Shown here piece by piece: positions 56,563-64,000 of a stretch of 64,000 nucleotides of DNA. This DNA comes from Thermoleophilia bacterium. Lineage in GTDB: Bacteria; Actinomycetota; Thermoleophilia; RBG-16-64-13. Location: assembly GCA_027493445.1 (NCBI GenBank), contig JAOSKU010000001.1, positions 124,001-188,000 on the forward strand, written 5' to 3'. The position numbers and the translations under genes are program-made. The notes below the pieces were generated by a model. It saw nothing but the letters and a program-made list of their open reading frames with translations, had not been told where the DNA came from and did no database searches. Each line of letters begins with the position of its first letter. Positions within the stretch are counted from its first letter, which is position 1.

Positions 56563-56776
56563 CCTTGCTGGTCCCCAGCGTGCGTTCGCATGGTTTGGGC
56601 CTCCTGGGGCGACGCGGTGGTCGTTTGAAGAACCTACCATCCATCCACCGGCTTCGTCGAGGCGCCTTGCCGGAAACGACAGGGCCAAGCTGGCTGCGCT
56701 CCGAAGCGCCGAGCCCCCGAGCTCGAGGTCGCCGTGCGGTACTATGACAGCCGCGAGTTCGACTTCGGGAGGGGCG

Positions 56777-58195
56777 ATGCAGCTTCAAGTGTGCGGTGCG
56801 GCACGGGAAGTCACGGGGTCGTGCTACCTCATCGAGGCCACCAGGTGTCAGTTCCTCGTCGATTGCGGCCTGCATCAGGGCGGCGCGGCTGAGGATGCGC
56901 GCAACCGCGAGCCCTTCCCTTTCGACCCGGCGGACATCGACTTCGTGCTGCTCACCCACGCCCACATCGACCACTCCGGCCTGCTTCCTCGCCTGGTGAG
57001 CGAAGGCTTCGGCGGACCCATCTACGCCACGACCGCCACGGTCGACCTGGCCGAGATCATGCTGCTCGACTCGGCGCACATTCAGGAGATGGAAGCCGAG
57101 TGGCGGCAGCGAAAGTCACGCCGCGCGGGACGCCGAGCCGGCGGTCCTCTGTATACGCAGGAGGACGCCCAGGAGACGGCCCGCCTCTTCCAGGGGATCC
57201 GATACGATGAGGTGACCGAACCGGCTCCCGGGGTGCGGGTGTGCTTCCGCGACGCTGGGCACATCTTGGGGTCGGCGGTGCTGGAGATGTGGCTGAGGGG
57301 GGAGGGCGGCGAGGCCAAGCTCGTATTCAGCGGGGATGTGGGCCAACCCGGCCAGCCCATCATCCGCGACCCCGAATCGGTATCCTCGGCTGATTATCTG
57401 GTCATGGAGTCCACCTACGGCGACCGGGTACACGATGGAGGGGGCGACGCCAAGACGCAGCTGGCCGAGATCATCGAGCAGGCGCACGAGTCGGGCGGGA
57501 ATGTCATCATCCCGGCTTTCGCCGTGGGACGCACCCAGGAGCTGATCTACTTCCTGAAGGAGATCTGCGAAGAGCGCGGGTTGGACACGCAGACGTACGT
57601 CGACAGCCCGCTGGCCGTACAGGCCACCGAAGTGTTCCGCCGTCATCGCGAATCCTTCGACGAGGACGCCATGGAACTCATAGCCAACAACGGTCCGATC
57701 TTCAACTTTCCTCAGCTTCACTACACTCAGAGCGCCGACGAATCGCGGGCCCTCAACGACCGGCGTGGCATTGTCATCATCTCCGCGAGCGGCATGGCCG
57801 AGGCCGGGCGTATCAAGCACCATCTGAAGCACAATCTGTGGAGACCTGAGGCCCACGTGGTGATTGTGGGCTACCAGGCGCACGGCACTCTGGGCCGCCG
57901 TCTCCTGGAAGGGGAGAAACGAGTGCGCATCTTCGGCGAGGAGATCAGGGTGCGGGCCACGATCCATGAGATCACCGGCCTCTCCGCCCACGCGGACCGG
58001 GAGCAGCTGCTCGCGTGGGCATCGCATCTCGAACGGCCCAGACTGGTGCTCCTCACGCATGGTGAGCCCCAGGCGGCCTTCTCTCTGCAGAAGCTCCTGG
58101 AGGAGAAGCTCGACTTCCACGTGCTGGTGCCCACCCTTCTCGAATCTGTCGCCCTGGCCGAGATGAAACCCGAGACGGAAAGGATGCCCTCGTGA
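56777..58195 (+). CDS. Beta-CASP metallo-beta-lactamase family ribonuclease/hydrolase
   Basis: 472 residues. ATG 56777 has gggaggggc upstream. MBL motifs: TGSCYLIE, FLVDCGLHQGG, LTHAHIDHSGLLP (HxHxDH) and FRDAGHILGSAVLE. The beta-CASP insert carries FAVGRTQELIYFLKEI, PLAVQATEVFRRH and ISASGMAEAGRIKHHLKHN. Final His motifs are GLSAHADREQLL and LTHGEPQAAFSLQKLL. This is the YSH1/CPSF73-like bacterial group, which binds two Zn ions and usually cleaves RNA. Its stop overlaps the next GTG, so it is coexpressed with the YHS-LOG protein. Confidence 0.92.
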   Translation: MQLQVCGAAREVTGSCYLIEATRCQFLVDCGLHQGGAAEDARNREPFPFDPADIDFVLLTHAHIDHSGLLPRLVSEGFGGPIYATTATVDLAEIMLLDSAHIQEMEAEWRQRKSRRAGRRAGGPLYTQEDAQETARLFQGIRYDEVTEPAPGVRVCFRDAGHILGSAVLEMWLRGEGGEAKLVFSGDVGQPGQPIIRDPESVSSADYLVMESTYGDRVHDGGGDAKTQLAEIIEQAHESGGNVIIPAFAVGRTQELIYFLKEICEERGLDTQTYVDSPLAVQATEVFRRHRESFDEDAMELIANNGPIFNFPQLHYTQSADESRALNDRRGIVIISASGMAEAGRIKHHLKHNLWRPEAHVVIVGYQAHGTLGRRLLEGEKRVRIFGEEIRVRATIHEITGLSAHADREQLLAWASHLERPRLVLLTHGEPQAAFSLQKLLEEKLDFHVLVPTLLESVALAEMKPETERMPS

Positions 58196-58944
58196 CACTC
58201 GATCCGGTTTGCGGTCTGGAGCTAAGAGAGCGGAAGGCGGAGGCGGCCACCTTCTACAAGGGCCGCGCTTTCTACTTCTGCTCCCAGGAGCACCGCGACG
58301 CCTTCGAAGCCAACCCCGAGGGCTACGCCTCGCGGGTCAGTAGTGGGCCTCTGACCGTGGGGGTCATGGGGGCGGCCTCGGGGGATCTGCCCGAGGCCGT
58401 GCGGCGGAAGGCGTTCGAGCTGGGTCAGGCGGTCGCCGAGATGGGCATGGTGCTCATCACAGGGGCGGCGCCTGGCCTTCCCTGGGAGTCGGCTCGGGGG
58501 GCGCAGTCGAACAAGGGGCTGTCAGTGGGCATCTCTCCCGCTCTGAGCCTCGACGAGCACGTGAACGTGTACGACTCCCCCGCGGACCATTTCGACGTGA
58601 TGATCTATACGGGCAGCGGGCTGATGGGGCGCGAGATCGTCAACATCCGCTCGAGCGATATGGTCATCGTCATAGGGGGGCACTCGGGGACACTGGGCGA
58701 GTTCGCCATCGCCTATGACGAGGGCAAGCTGATCGGGGTGGTGGACGGGAGCGGGGGTATCGCCGACGCAATTCCCAACTTGGTGGAGGCCATCGACAAG
58801 GAGACCGGGGCCGCCATCCTCTATCATCCAGAACCGGCCGTACTGCTGCGGAGGATGGTGCAGACCTTTGTTTACAGCCACTTCCAGAGGCCGTCGGTGT
58901 TCGCGAGGAACGGCGGGGATGGTTCCCGGCGGCCGGCGGGTTAG
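58192..58944 (+). CDS. YHS domain fused to LOG/TIGR00725-type Rossmann protein
   Basis: 250 residues from GTG 58192. Residues 1-45 form a YHS metal-binding domain (DPVCGLELRERKAEAATFYKGRAFYFCS, EHRDAFEANPEGY). The remainder is a SLOG/LOG-type fold: VGVMGAASGDLP, MVLITGAAPGLPWESARGA, GREIVNIRSSDMVIVIGGHSGTLGEFAIAYDEG with the nucleotide-phosphate glycine loop. LOG proteins release cytokinin-like bases from nucleotides, but members such as this may bind other nucleotides. The YHS part suggests metal or redox control. Four-base overlap with the beta-CASP hydrolase. Confidence 0.85.
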   Translation: MTLDPVCGLELRERKAEAATFYKGRAFYFCSQEHRDAFEANPEGYASRVSSGPLTVGVMGAASGDLPEAVRRKAFELGQAVAEMGMVLITGAAPGLPWESARGAQSNKGLSVGISPALSLDEHVNVYDSPADHFDVMIYTGSGLMGREIVNIRSSDMVIVIGGHSGTLGEFAIAYDEGKLIGVVDGSGGIADAIPNLVEAIDKETGAAILYHPEPAVLLRRMVQTFVYSHFQRPSVFARNGGDGSRRPAG

Positions 58945-58997
58945 CCGTACGGCGGGATGGGGTCGATGCGACATCACGCCGGTCGGGGAAAGAGCAC

Positions 58998-59018
58998 AAA
59001 AAAAGCCCCAACGGGGCT
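58998..59018 (-). terminator. Intrinsic terminator of the zinc-ribbon gene
   Basis: On the minus strand: AGCCCC-GTT-GGGGCT followed by a run of seven T. A textbook terminator 44 bp after the stop of the 46-residue gene. Confidence 0.85.
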
Positions 59019-59061
59019 CTCCTTGAGGGCCTTGCTCCAGGCCCGGAACCGAGCACCGCGG

Positions 59062-59202
59062 TCAGGCCGCGATCGGTTCCTTGGCGAGATCGCCGCACCC
59101 GTGTCGGGTGATTTCGCCCACCCAGTGCCCGCAGTCGGGACACACCCAGGCGAACAAGGGGATCTCAGCCCGGCAGTGGTCACACTGTTGCGTGTGATGC
59201 AT
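59062..59202 (-). CDS. 46-residue zinc-ribbon protein
   Basis: Reads MHHTQQCDHCRAEIPLFAWV then CPDCGHWVGEITRHGCGDLA and KEPIAA. Two C-x2-C knuckles (CDHC, CPDC) 15 residues apart form a zinc ribbon. ggaggtgg stands 7-14 bases before the ATG, TATACT (59263-59268, minus) can be its -10, and a strong terminator follows, so it is a self-contained transcription unit. Function unknown; similar tiny ribbons bind nucleic acid or larger partners. Confidence 0.75.
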   Translation of the reverse strand: MHHTQQCDHCRAEIPLFAWVCPDCGHWVGEITRHGCGDLAKEPIAA

Positions 59203-59262
59203 GCGCAACCACCTCCTTCCTGGTCCGGATTACGCGACCTTCCGGCCGCCGGACCGAAATGA

Positions 59263-59268
59263 AGTATA
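59263..59268 (-). promoter_or_regulatory. -10 box for the zinc-ribbon gene
   Basis: Reads TATACT on the minus strand, 60 bp before the ATG, in a short AT-rich patch of an otherwise GC-rich region. Confidence 0.45.
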
Positions 59269-59483
59269 GCATACCGGCACGCCCGGTCCCGGCGGCCGCC
59301 GGGAGCCTCGGGTAGCGGCTTCGAGACGGCTGAGGTGGTGACACGTGTAGGACTCGGGCCACGGAGGTGATACTAGTGGGGAGGTTCTGCCCAGCGCGCC
59401 CCGCGAGGGTGACGGCGGCCGGCCTTGGAACGATCCGTGAACTGTTCTTCTGGGACACTCGATCAGGATAGGAGGTGCAGGTC

Positions 59484-60562
59484 GTGCCGGTGACCACGCT
59501 GGTGACCTACTCCGTCGAGCGCGTGGAGGTCATGGACGAGGAAGGGAATGTCGACCAGGACCTCATGCCCGACCTTTCGCCCGATCGCATCCGCGAGCTG
59601 TACGAGCTCATGGTGCTGACCCGGGAGTTCGACGAACGCATGCTCAAGCTGCAGCGCCAGGGCCGCATGGGCACCTTCGCCCGGGTCACGGGACAGGAGG
59701 GGGCCCACGTAACGGCGGCCTTCGCCCTCCGCGACGACGACTGGATGGTGCCCGCCTTCCGTGAAGCCGGGGCCTTCCTGCTGCGGGGCATGGACATGGT
59801 CAACTTCCTCCAATACTGGGGGGCGACGAGCGGGGGAACGTCTTCCCCGAGGGCGTGCGCATGCTGCCCACGGCCATTCCGGTGGGTACCCACATGATCC
59901 ATGCCGCTGGCATCGCCTGGGCGATGAAGAACGACGGCGAGAAGGTGGCCGTGCTCACCTCCTTCGGCGAAGGCGCCACCTCCGAGGGGGACTTCAGCGA
60001 AGCCATGAACTTTGCCGGCGTCTTTCAGGTCCCCCTGGTGTTCTTCTGCCAGAACAACCAGTGGGCGATCTCGGTCCCGTACTACAAGCAGACTGCGTCC
60101 TGCACGGTGGCTCAGAAGGCCGTCGGCTACGGCATGCCCGGCATCCAGGTTGACGGCAACGACGTCTTCGCCGTGTACCGCATCGTGAGTGAAGCACTAG
60201 AGCGGGCCCGAGGGGGCGGCGGTCCCACGCTTGTCGAGGCGCATACGTACCGGGTCACCGACCATACCACGGCCGATGACGCCCGTCGCTACCGCGACGA
60301 GGGCGAGGTGGCGCTGTGGAAGCAGCGGGACCCCATCCTGCGCCTGGCCCGCTACATGAAGAAGAACGGGCTGCTCGACGACGCCGTGGAAGCCGCCGTG
60401 AAGGCCCGGGCCGGTGAGAAGGTAGCCAAGGCGGTAGCCGCCTACGAGGCCCTGGGCCCGCCGCCACCGGAGGAGATCTTCAAGCACGTCTATGCGGAGA
60501 TGACGGCGCCGCTGGCCGAGCAGCAGGCCGAGCTGCGCCGCCGGATCGAAGGGAGGCGGTAG
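59484..60562 (+). CDS. pdhA: 2-oxoacid dehydrogenase E1 alpha subunit, frameshifted
   Basis: 359 residues after adding one G to the G6 run 59818-59823 (QYWG|GDERGNVFPEG). GTG 59484 has aggagg 8 bases upstream. Motifs: LYELMVLTREFDERM, GTFARVTGQEGAHV, TSFGEGATSEGDFSEAMNFAG (TPP-binding GDG-type region) and CQNNQWAISVP. It decarboxylates pyruvate or a branched-chain 2-oxoacid and passes the acyl group to E2. Residues fit pyruvate-type E1 alpha of Gram-positives, but branched-chain substrates are possible. First gene of the operon; E1 beta follows 2 bp after. Confidence 0.92.
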
Positions 60563-60564
60563 CG

Positions 60565-61545
60565 GTGGCGCGCCTCAACATGGTGACCGCCATCGACCAG
60601 GCCTTGCTCCAGGAGATGGAGCGAGACCCCAAGGTGATCGTGCTCGGCGAGGACGTGGGAAGAGACGGCGGTGTGTTTCGGGTGACCGAGGGGCTGGTGG
60701 AGCGCTTCGGCGAGGAGCGCGTGATCGATACTCCGCTGGCCGAGTCGGGCATTGTCGGCTTCGCCATCGGCATGGCCCTGGCCGGTTACCGGCCGGTGGC
60801 CGAGGTCCAGTTCTCGGGCTTTGTCTATCCGGGCTACGACCAGATCCTCTCCCATGCCGCCCGCTATCGTACCCGCAGCCGAGGGCAGTGGACGGTGCCC
60901 CTGGTCGTGCGCATGCCCTACGGGGGCGGGATCCGGGCTCTGGAGCACCACTCTGAGAGCATGGAGGCGGTGTTCGCCCACATCCCGGGGCTCAAGGTGG
61001 TCATGCCGGCCGATCCGTACGAGGCGAAAGGTCTGCTGACGGCGGCCATCCGCGACCCCGACCCGGTGATATTCTTCGAGCCGGCGCGGGTTTACCGGGC
61101 CATCAAGATGGAGGTGCCCGAGGAGCAGTACGAGATACCTCTGGGCGTGGCGAGGGTCGTGCGGGAGGGCAAGGATCTGACCCTGATCGGCTGGGGCGCC
61201 CAGCTGCGCGTGTGCCGGGAGGCGGCGGATCGTCTGGCCTCGGAGGGCAGGTACGAAGTCGAGGTGGTCGACATTCGTACCATCAGTCCGTTCGACTTCG
61301 AGACGGTGACCGCCAGCGTGGTCAAGACCGGACGGGCGGTGATCGTGCACGAGGCCCCCAGGACCTGCGGCTTCGGGGCGGAGATCTCGGCCCAGATCAT
61401 GGAGCGGGCCATTCTGCGCCTGGAGGCGCCCGTGCGGCGAGTCACCGGCTTCGACACCATCCCTCCCCTGGCCAAGCTGGAGGACTACTTCCAACCCGAC
61501 GTGGACCTGGTCGTGCACGAGATCATCGCAACGATGGAGTTCTAG
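60565..61545 (+). CDS. pdhB: 2-oxoacid dehydrogenase E1 beta subunit
   Basis: 326 residues from GTG 60565 with gggagg upstream. LNMVTAIDQALLQEMERDP, VLGEDVGRDGGVFRVTEGL, DTPLAESGIVGFAIGMALAG and PYGGGIRALEHHSESMEAVFAHIPGLKVVMPADPYEAKGLL (part) are transketolase-central-domain and E1 beta signatures. It forms the alpha2-beta2 TPP enzyme with the preceding product. Intact. Confidence 0.95.
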   Translation: MARLNMVTAIDQALLQEMERDPKVIVLGEDVGRDGGVFRVTEGLVERFGEERVIDTPLAESGIVGFAIGMALAGYRPVAEVQFSGFVYPGYDQILSHAARYRTRSRGQWTVPLVVRMPYGGGIRALEHHSESMEAVFAHIPGLKVVMPADPYEAKGLLTAAIRDPDPVIFFEPARVYRAIKMEVPEEQYEIPLGVARVVREGKDLTLIGWGAQLRVCREAADRLASEGRYEVEVVDIRTISPFDFETVTASVVKTGRAVIVHEAPRTCGFGAEISAQIMERAILRLEAPVRRVTGFDTIPPLAKLEDYFQPDVDLVVHEIIATMEF

Positions 61546-61547
61546 CC

Positions 61548-63053
61548 ATGGCTTTCGAGTTCAGATTCCCGGACGTCGGCGAAGGCATCACCGAGGGCGA
61601 GCTGCTCTCCTGGAAGGTCAAGGAAGGCGACGTGGTGGCCGAGGATCAGACCCTGGCGGAGGTGGAGACCGACAAGGCGGTGGTCGAGATCCCCTCTCCG
61701 CGAGCGGGCCGCATCGTCAGGTTGCACGCCGAGGAAAACGAGACCATCGAGGTCGGCCAGGTGCTGGTGACCATCGAGGAAGGGGCCGGCAAGACGGCGG
61801 AGGCGGGGCCGGTGGTCCCCGCGAGAGAGGCTGCGGTGGAGGCGGCCCCGCTCTCTGAGGCAGAGGTTGTCGAAGGGGCGCCGGCCGCGGGGAAGAAGGA
61901 AGCCGCGGCGCCGCCTCCTCCCGTGAGTCAGACCGAGGAGGAAGAGGAATTCTACACCGGCTCGGTCATCGGCCGGCTGGAAGAGGCTCCGGAGGAAGAA
62001 GAGGGAGTTCCCCCACCGGAGCCCGCTGCCAAGACGGCTGCGCCCGCCTCGGTCGTGGAACCCACCCTCCAGGCCGCAGCGCGGGCCCCGAGGGCCGAGA
62101 CCGCCGGCGAGTCGGGAGTGAGGGTGCTGGCCATGCCCTCGGTGCGTACTCTCGCCAAGGAACTGGGCGTCGACCTGTCCACGGTACATGGAACGGGGCC
62201 CGGGGGCCGGATCCTACGCCAGGATGTCGAAGATCACGCCGAAGCCCGGATCTACGGCCGGGAAACAGTGTCGGCGCCCTCCATCGTCGCGGCCGAGCTG
62301 GAAGGAGCGGAGGCCTGGATGGGTGGCGCCATCGAGCAGGACGACCATGGCGTGGTCGAGCGGGTCACCTTCAAAGGTGTCCGCCGGACCATGGCGCGGC
62401 GCATGGCCGAGTCGGTGGCCAAGCAGGCGCAGGTGACTACCACCGACGATGCCGACGTGACCATCCTGCGCCGCATTCGCGAGAAGGAGCGCACCCTGGC
62501 GGCGGAGCGAGGCGTGCGCCTCACCTACCTGGCCTTCGTCATAAAGGCGGTGTCGGCCGCCCTGCGCCGCTTCCCGCGGCTGAACTCCGTGCTCGAGCCG
62601 ACGTGCGAGGAGCTGGTGCTCAGGCGCTACTACAACATCGGTATCGCCGTCGACACCAAGGCCGGTCTGGTGGTGCCCAACATCAAGGCCGCCGATACGA
62701 AGAGCATCTTCCGGATAGCCGAGGAGCTGCTTGAGCTGGTGGAGAGGGCGCAGAACCGCAAGCTCGATCTCTCCGAGCTGCACGGTGGCACCTTCACCAT
62801 CACCAACTACGGCGCCATAGGCGGCATCTACGGCACACCGGTGCCCAACTACCCCGAGGTGGCCATTCTGGGGATGGGACGCGTGCGCGAAATGCCGGTG
62901 GTTCATAAGGGGGAGCTGGTTGTGAGACAGATGCTGCCCTTGTCCCTGACTTACGATCACCAGGTGATCGACGGGGCGGAGGCGACGCGTTTCCTCAATC
63001 TCGTGATCAGCTACCTGGAGGATCCGGACCTGCTTCTTCTGGAAGGCGCCTGA
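61548..63053 (+). CDS. pdhC: Dihydrolipoamide acyltransferase (E2)
   Basis: 501 residues. One lipoyl domain at the N-terminus (lipoyl Lys in VETDKAVVEIPSP), an Ala/Pro/Glu-rich linker, an E3/E1-binding domain (AMPSVRTLAKELGVDLSTVHGTGPGGRI) and a catalytic domain ending in LTYDHQVIDGAEATRF, where His and Asp of HxxxDG are the active site. It transfers the acyl group from E1 to CoA. Starts 2 bp after E1 beta. E3 (lipoamide dehydrogenase) is not in the window. Confidence 0.95.
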   Translation: MAFEFRFPDVGEGITEGELLSWKVKEGDVVAEDQTLAEVETDKAVVEIPSPRAGRIVRLHAEENETIEVGQVLVTIEEGAGKTAEAGPVVPAREAAVEAAPLSEAEVVEGAPAAGKKEAAAPPPPVSQTEEEEEFYTGSVIGRLEEAPEEEEGVPPPEPAAKTAAPASVVEPTLQAAARAPRAETAGESGVRVLAMPSVRTLAKELGVDLSTVHGTGPGGRILRQDVEDHAEARIYGRETVSAPSIVAAELEGAEAWMGGAIEQDDHGVVERVTFKGVRRTMARRMAESVAKQAQVTTTDDADVTILRRIREKERTLAAERGVRLTYLAFVIKAVSAALRRFPRLNSVLEPTCEELVLRRYYNIGIAVDTKAGLVVPNIKAADTKSIFRIAEELLELVERAQNRKLDLSELHGGTFTITNYGAIGGIYGTPVPNYPEVAILGMGRVREMPVVHKGELVVRQMLPLSLTYDHQVIDGAEATRFLNLVISYLEDPDLLLLEGA

Positions 63054-63060
63054 GCGGCGC

Positions 63061-63984
63061 ATGAACGGTCTGGACGGACAGCCACCGGCTTTCCCTCCGG
63101 CGGGGGGCCCGGAGAGCGGGGGTCCGCCTCCCCCGGTTTGCCTGCGGCCTGACGCCGGCGAGCTCCACGTCCTCGTCGAGGACGTGGAGCTCGCCCTGCT
63201 GGTGGCCACCACGGTCGAAGCCGGTGACCTGCTCGACGCCATGGAGGCGGCCGACTGCCTGGAGGTGGCCACCAAACGATGGTGGGTGGGCAATCTACGA
63301 GCAGGAGGTCGCCGGGTGCGCGCGGCGCTCGTCGTCAGCGGCTACGACCGAGTGAACGCCGCGCACGCTCTCACGTGTCTGCTGGCGGCAGGCTCTCCTC
63401 GGCTGGTTCTGCAGGTGGGTGTGGCCGGCGCGTTCGCCGCCACCGGTCTCGAAGTGCGTGACGTGGTGCTGGCGAGTGAGGAAATCTACGGAGACACCGG
63501 CGTGCTGACACCTGACGGCTGGGAGTCTACTGCAACCCTGCGCCTGCCGCTCGCGAGCGTGGCCGGCACCGACTACTGGAACACCTTCCGCCTCGATCCG
63601 GGTCTCGTGCGCCGGGCGGCCGAGGTGATCGAGGCGGCCTCGTGGCCCGAACCACCCCCTCGGGTAGCCGTCGGCCCCTGCGTGACCGTCTCACAGGTGA
63701 CCGGGGTTCAGGCCGAGGGTGACCGGCTGGCCACCCTCTGGGGGGCTCTTGCTGAGTCCATGGAGGGGGCGGCGGCCGCCCACATGTGCGCTCTCTACAG
63801 CGTGCCGTTCCTGGAGGTGCGGGCCGTCAGCAATCTGGTGGTTGACCGCGACCGGGCGGCTTGGGACATTCCGGGGGCGGCGGCGCGGGCGGCCCGCGCC
63901 GCCCTGGCCGTGTGCGCCCGTCTGGACGAGGTGCTGGTCGCCTGGCAGGGCGCCGGGGTCCCCGGCGAAGGCATCGAGCCATGA
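63061..63984 (+). CDS. mqnB: Futalosine hydrolase-like nucleosidase
   Basis: Up to 307 residues. The core from about residue 42 (LALLVATTVEAGDLLDAM) has the nucleosidase/phosphorylase fold: VVSGYDRVNAAHALTCLLA, QVGVAGAFAATGLEVRDVVLA, ESMEGAAAAHMCALYSVPFLEVRAVSNLV and DIPGAAARA. This pattern fits MqnB, which removes adenine or hypoxanthine from futalosine in alternative menaquinone synthesis. The first 40 residues are Pro/Gly-rich and may not be translated; GTG 63184 is a possible start. Next gene starts within the stop (ATGA), as in mqnB-mqnD pairs. The substrate is inferred from family features. Confidence 0.75.
   Translation: MNGLDGQPPAFPPAGGPESGGPPPPVCLRPDAGELHVLVEDVELALLVATTVEAGDLLDAMEAADCLEVATKRWWVGNLRAGGRRVRAALVVSGYDRVNAAHALTCLLAAGSPRLVLQVGVAGAFAATGLEVRDVVLASEEIYGDTGVLTPDGWESTATLRLPLASVAGTDYWNTFRLDPGLVRRAAEVIEAASWPEPPPRVAVGPCVTVSQVTGVQAEGDRLATLWGALAESMEGAAAAHMCALYSVPFLEVRAVSNLVVDRDRAAWDIPGAAARAARAALAVCARLDEVLVAWQGAGVPGEGIEP
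63160..63192. repeat. 33-nt perfect palindrome near the mqnB start
   Basis: GAGCTCCACGTCCTC, loop GTC, then the exact reverse complement. It spans the boundary between the atypical leader and the conserved core and could hide the ribosome site of GTG 63184. Confidence 0.6.
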
Positions 63985-64000
63985 AGGCCGACTTGAGGCG
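63981..64000 (+). CDS. Start of next gene, truncated by window edge
   Basis: ATG at 63981 overlaps the mqnB stop as ATGA; only MKADLR is visible. By context it could be mqnD or another menaquinone gene, but the sequence is too short to tell. Confidence 0.35.

Noticed and set aside
1..64000. tRNA, tmRNA or rRNA genes
   Set aside because: Intergenic gaps were read on both strands and no cloverleaf-like or conserved rRNA sequence was recognised; a tRNAscan/covariance search would settle it.

Overview
The window is a high-GC (roughly 65% by eye), densely packed bacterial chromosome segment with many GTG starts. The informational block polA - small gene - rpsA - coaE - lytic transglycosylase - uvrB, a feedback-type GlnA, a futalosine-route menaquinone gene and very large multihaem cytochromes together suggest an anaerobic or facultative lineage of Actinomycetota (Coriobacteriia-like or a related uncultured class). 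That placement is an inference from gene content; no rRNA or other decisive marker is present.

Layout. 1-12 kb: a left-truncated radical SAM protein, an enolase-superfamily gene, then a nitrogen-assimilation block: an HdrB-HdrC fusion overlapping a three-piece (archaeal-style) glutamate synthase gltB1-gltB2-gltB3, an ISAzo13-family insertion sequence sitting exactly on the gltB3 stop codon, glnA, and a second FMN-type glutamate-synthase paralogue. 12-21 kb: polA, an unknown small gene, rpsA, an array of about 160-bp repeats with inverted ends, coaE, a lytic transglycosylase and uvrB. 21-25 kb: a minus-strand O-antigen-ligase-like membrane protein with TPRs and a secreted 7-haem cytochrome behind a CsoR-like palindrome. 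25.2-29.7 kb: a dead group II intron next to a terminator hairpin, itself split by two tandem IS110-family elements.

29.8-45.5 kb is the most distinctive part. It holds five large multihaem c-type cytochromes (12, 11, 20, 10 and 15 canonical CXXCH sites, plus CX4CH variants) interleaved with two NHL-propeller proteins, a TPR protein, a GerMN-like lipoprotein and small membrane-anchored proteins. It looks like a cell-envelope electron conduit, probably for extracellular electron transfer. No cytochrome maturation genes and no quinol-oxidising complex are visible here.

45.5-64 kb: an MgtC-like membrane protein, leuS, a class III aminotransferase with its Lrp-type regulator, a ferritin-like protein, a ferredoxin-like gene behind a second CsoR-like palindrome, an FAD amine/amino-acid oxidase, acetyl-CoA synthetase, the ribosome-rescue factor ArfB, a beta-CASP metallo-hydrolase, a YHS-LOG fusion, a 46-residue zinc ribbon, a 2-oxoacid dehydrogenase operon (E1 alpha, E1 beta, E2) and a futalosine-hydrolase-like gene.

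Caution for all users: at least ten genes, including glnA, polA, acs, pdhA and arfB, carry single-base frameshifts, nearly all in G/C runs of 5-6. Correcting one base in each restores the normal family length. This points to systematic homopolymer errors in the underlying assembly rather than gene death. Such genes are given as single CDS spanning the shift.
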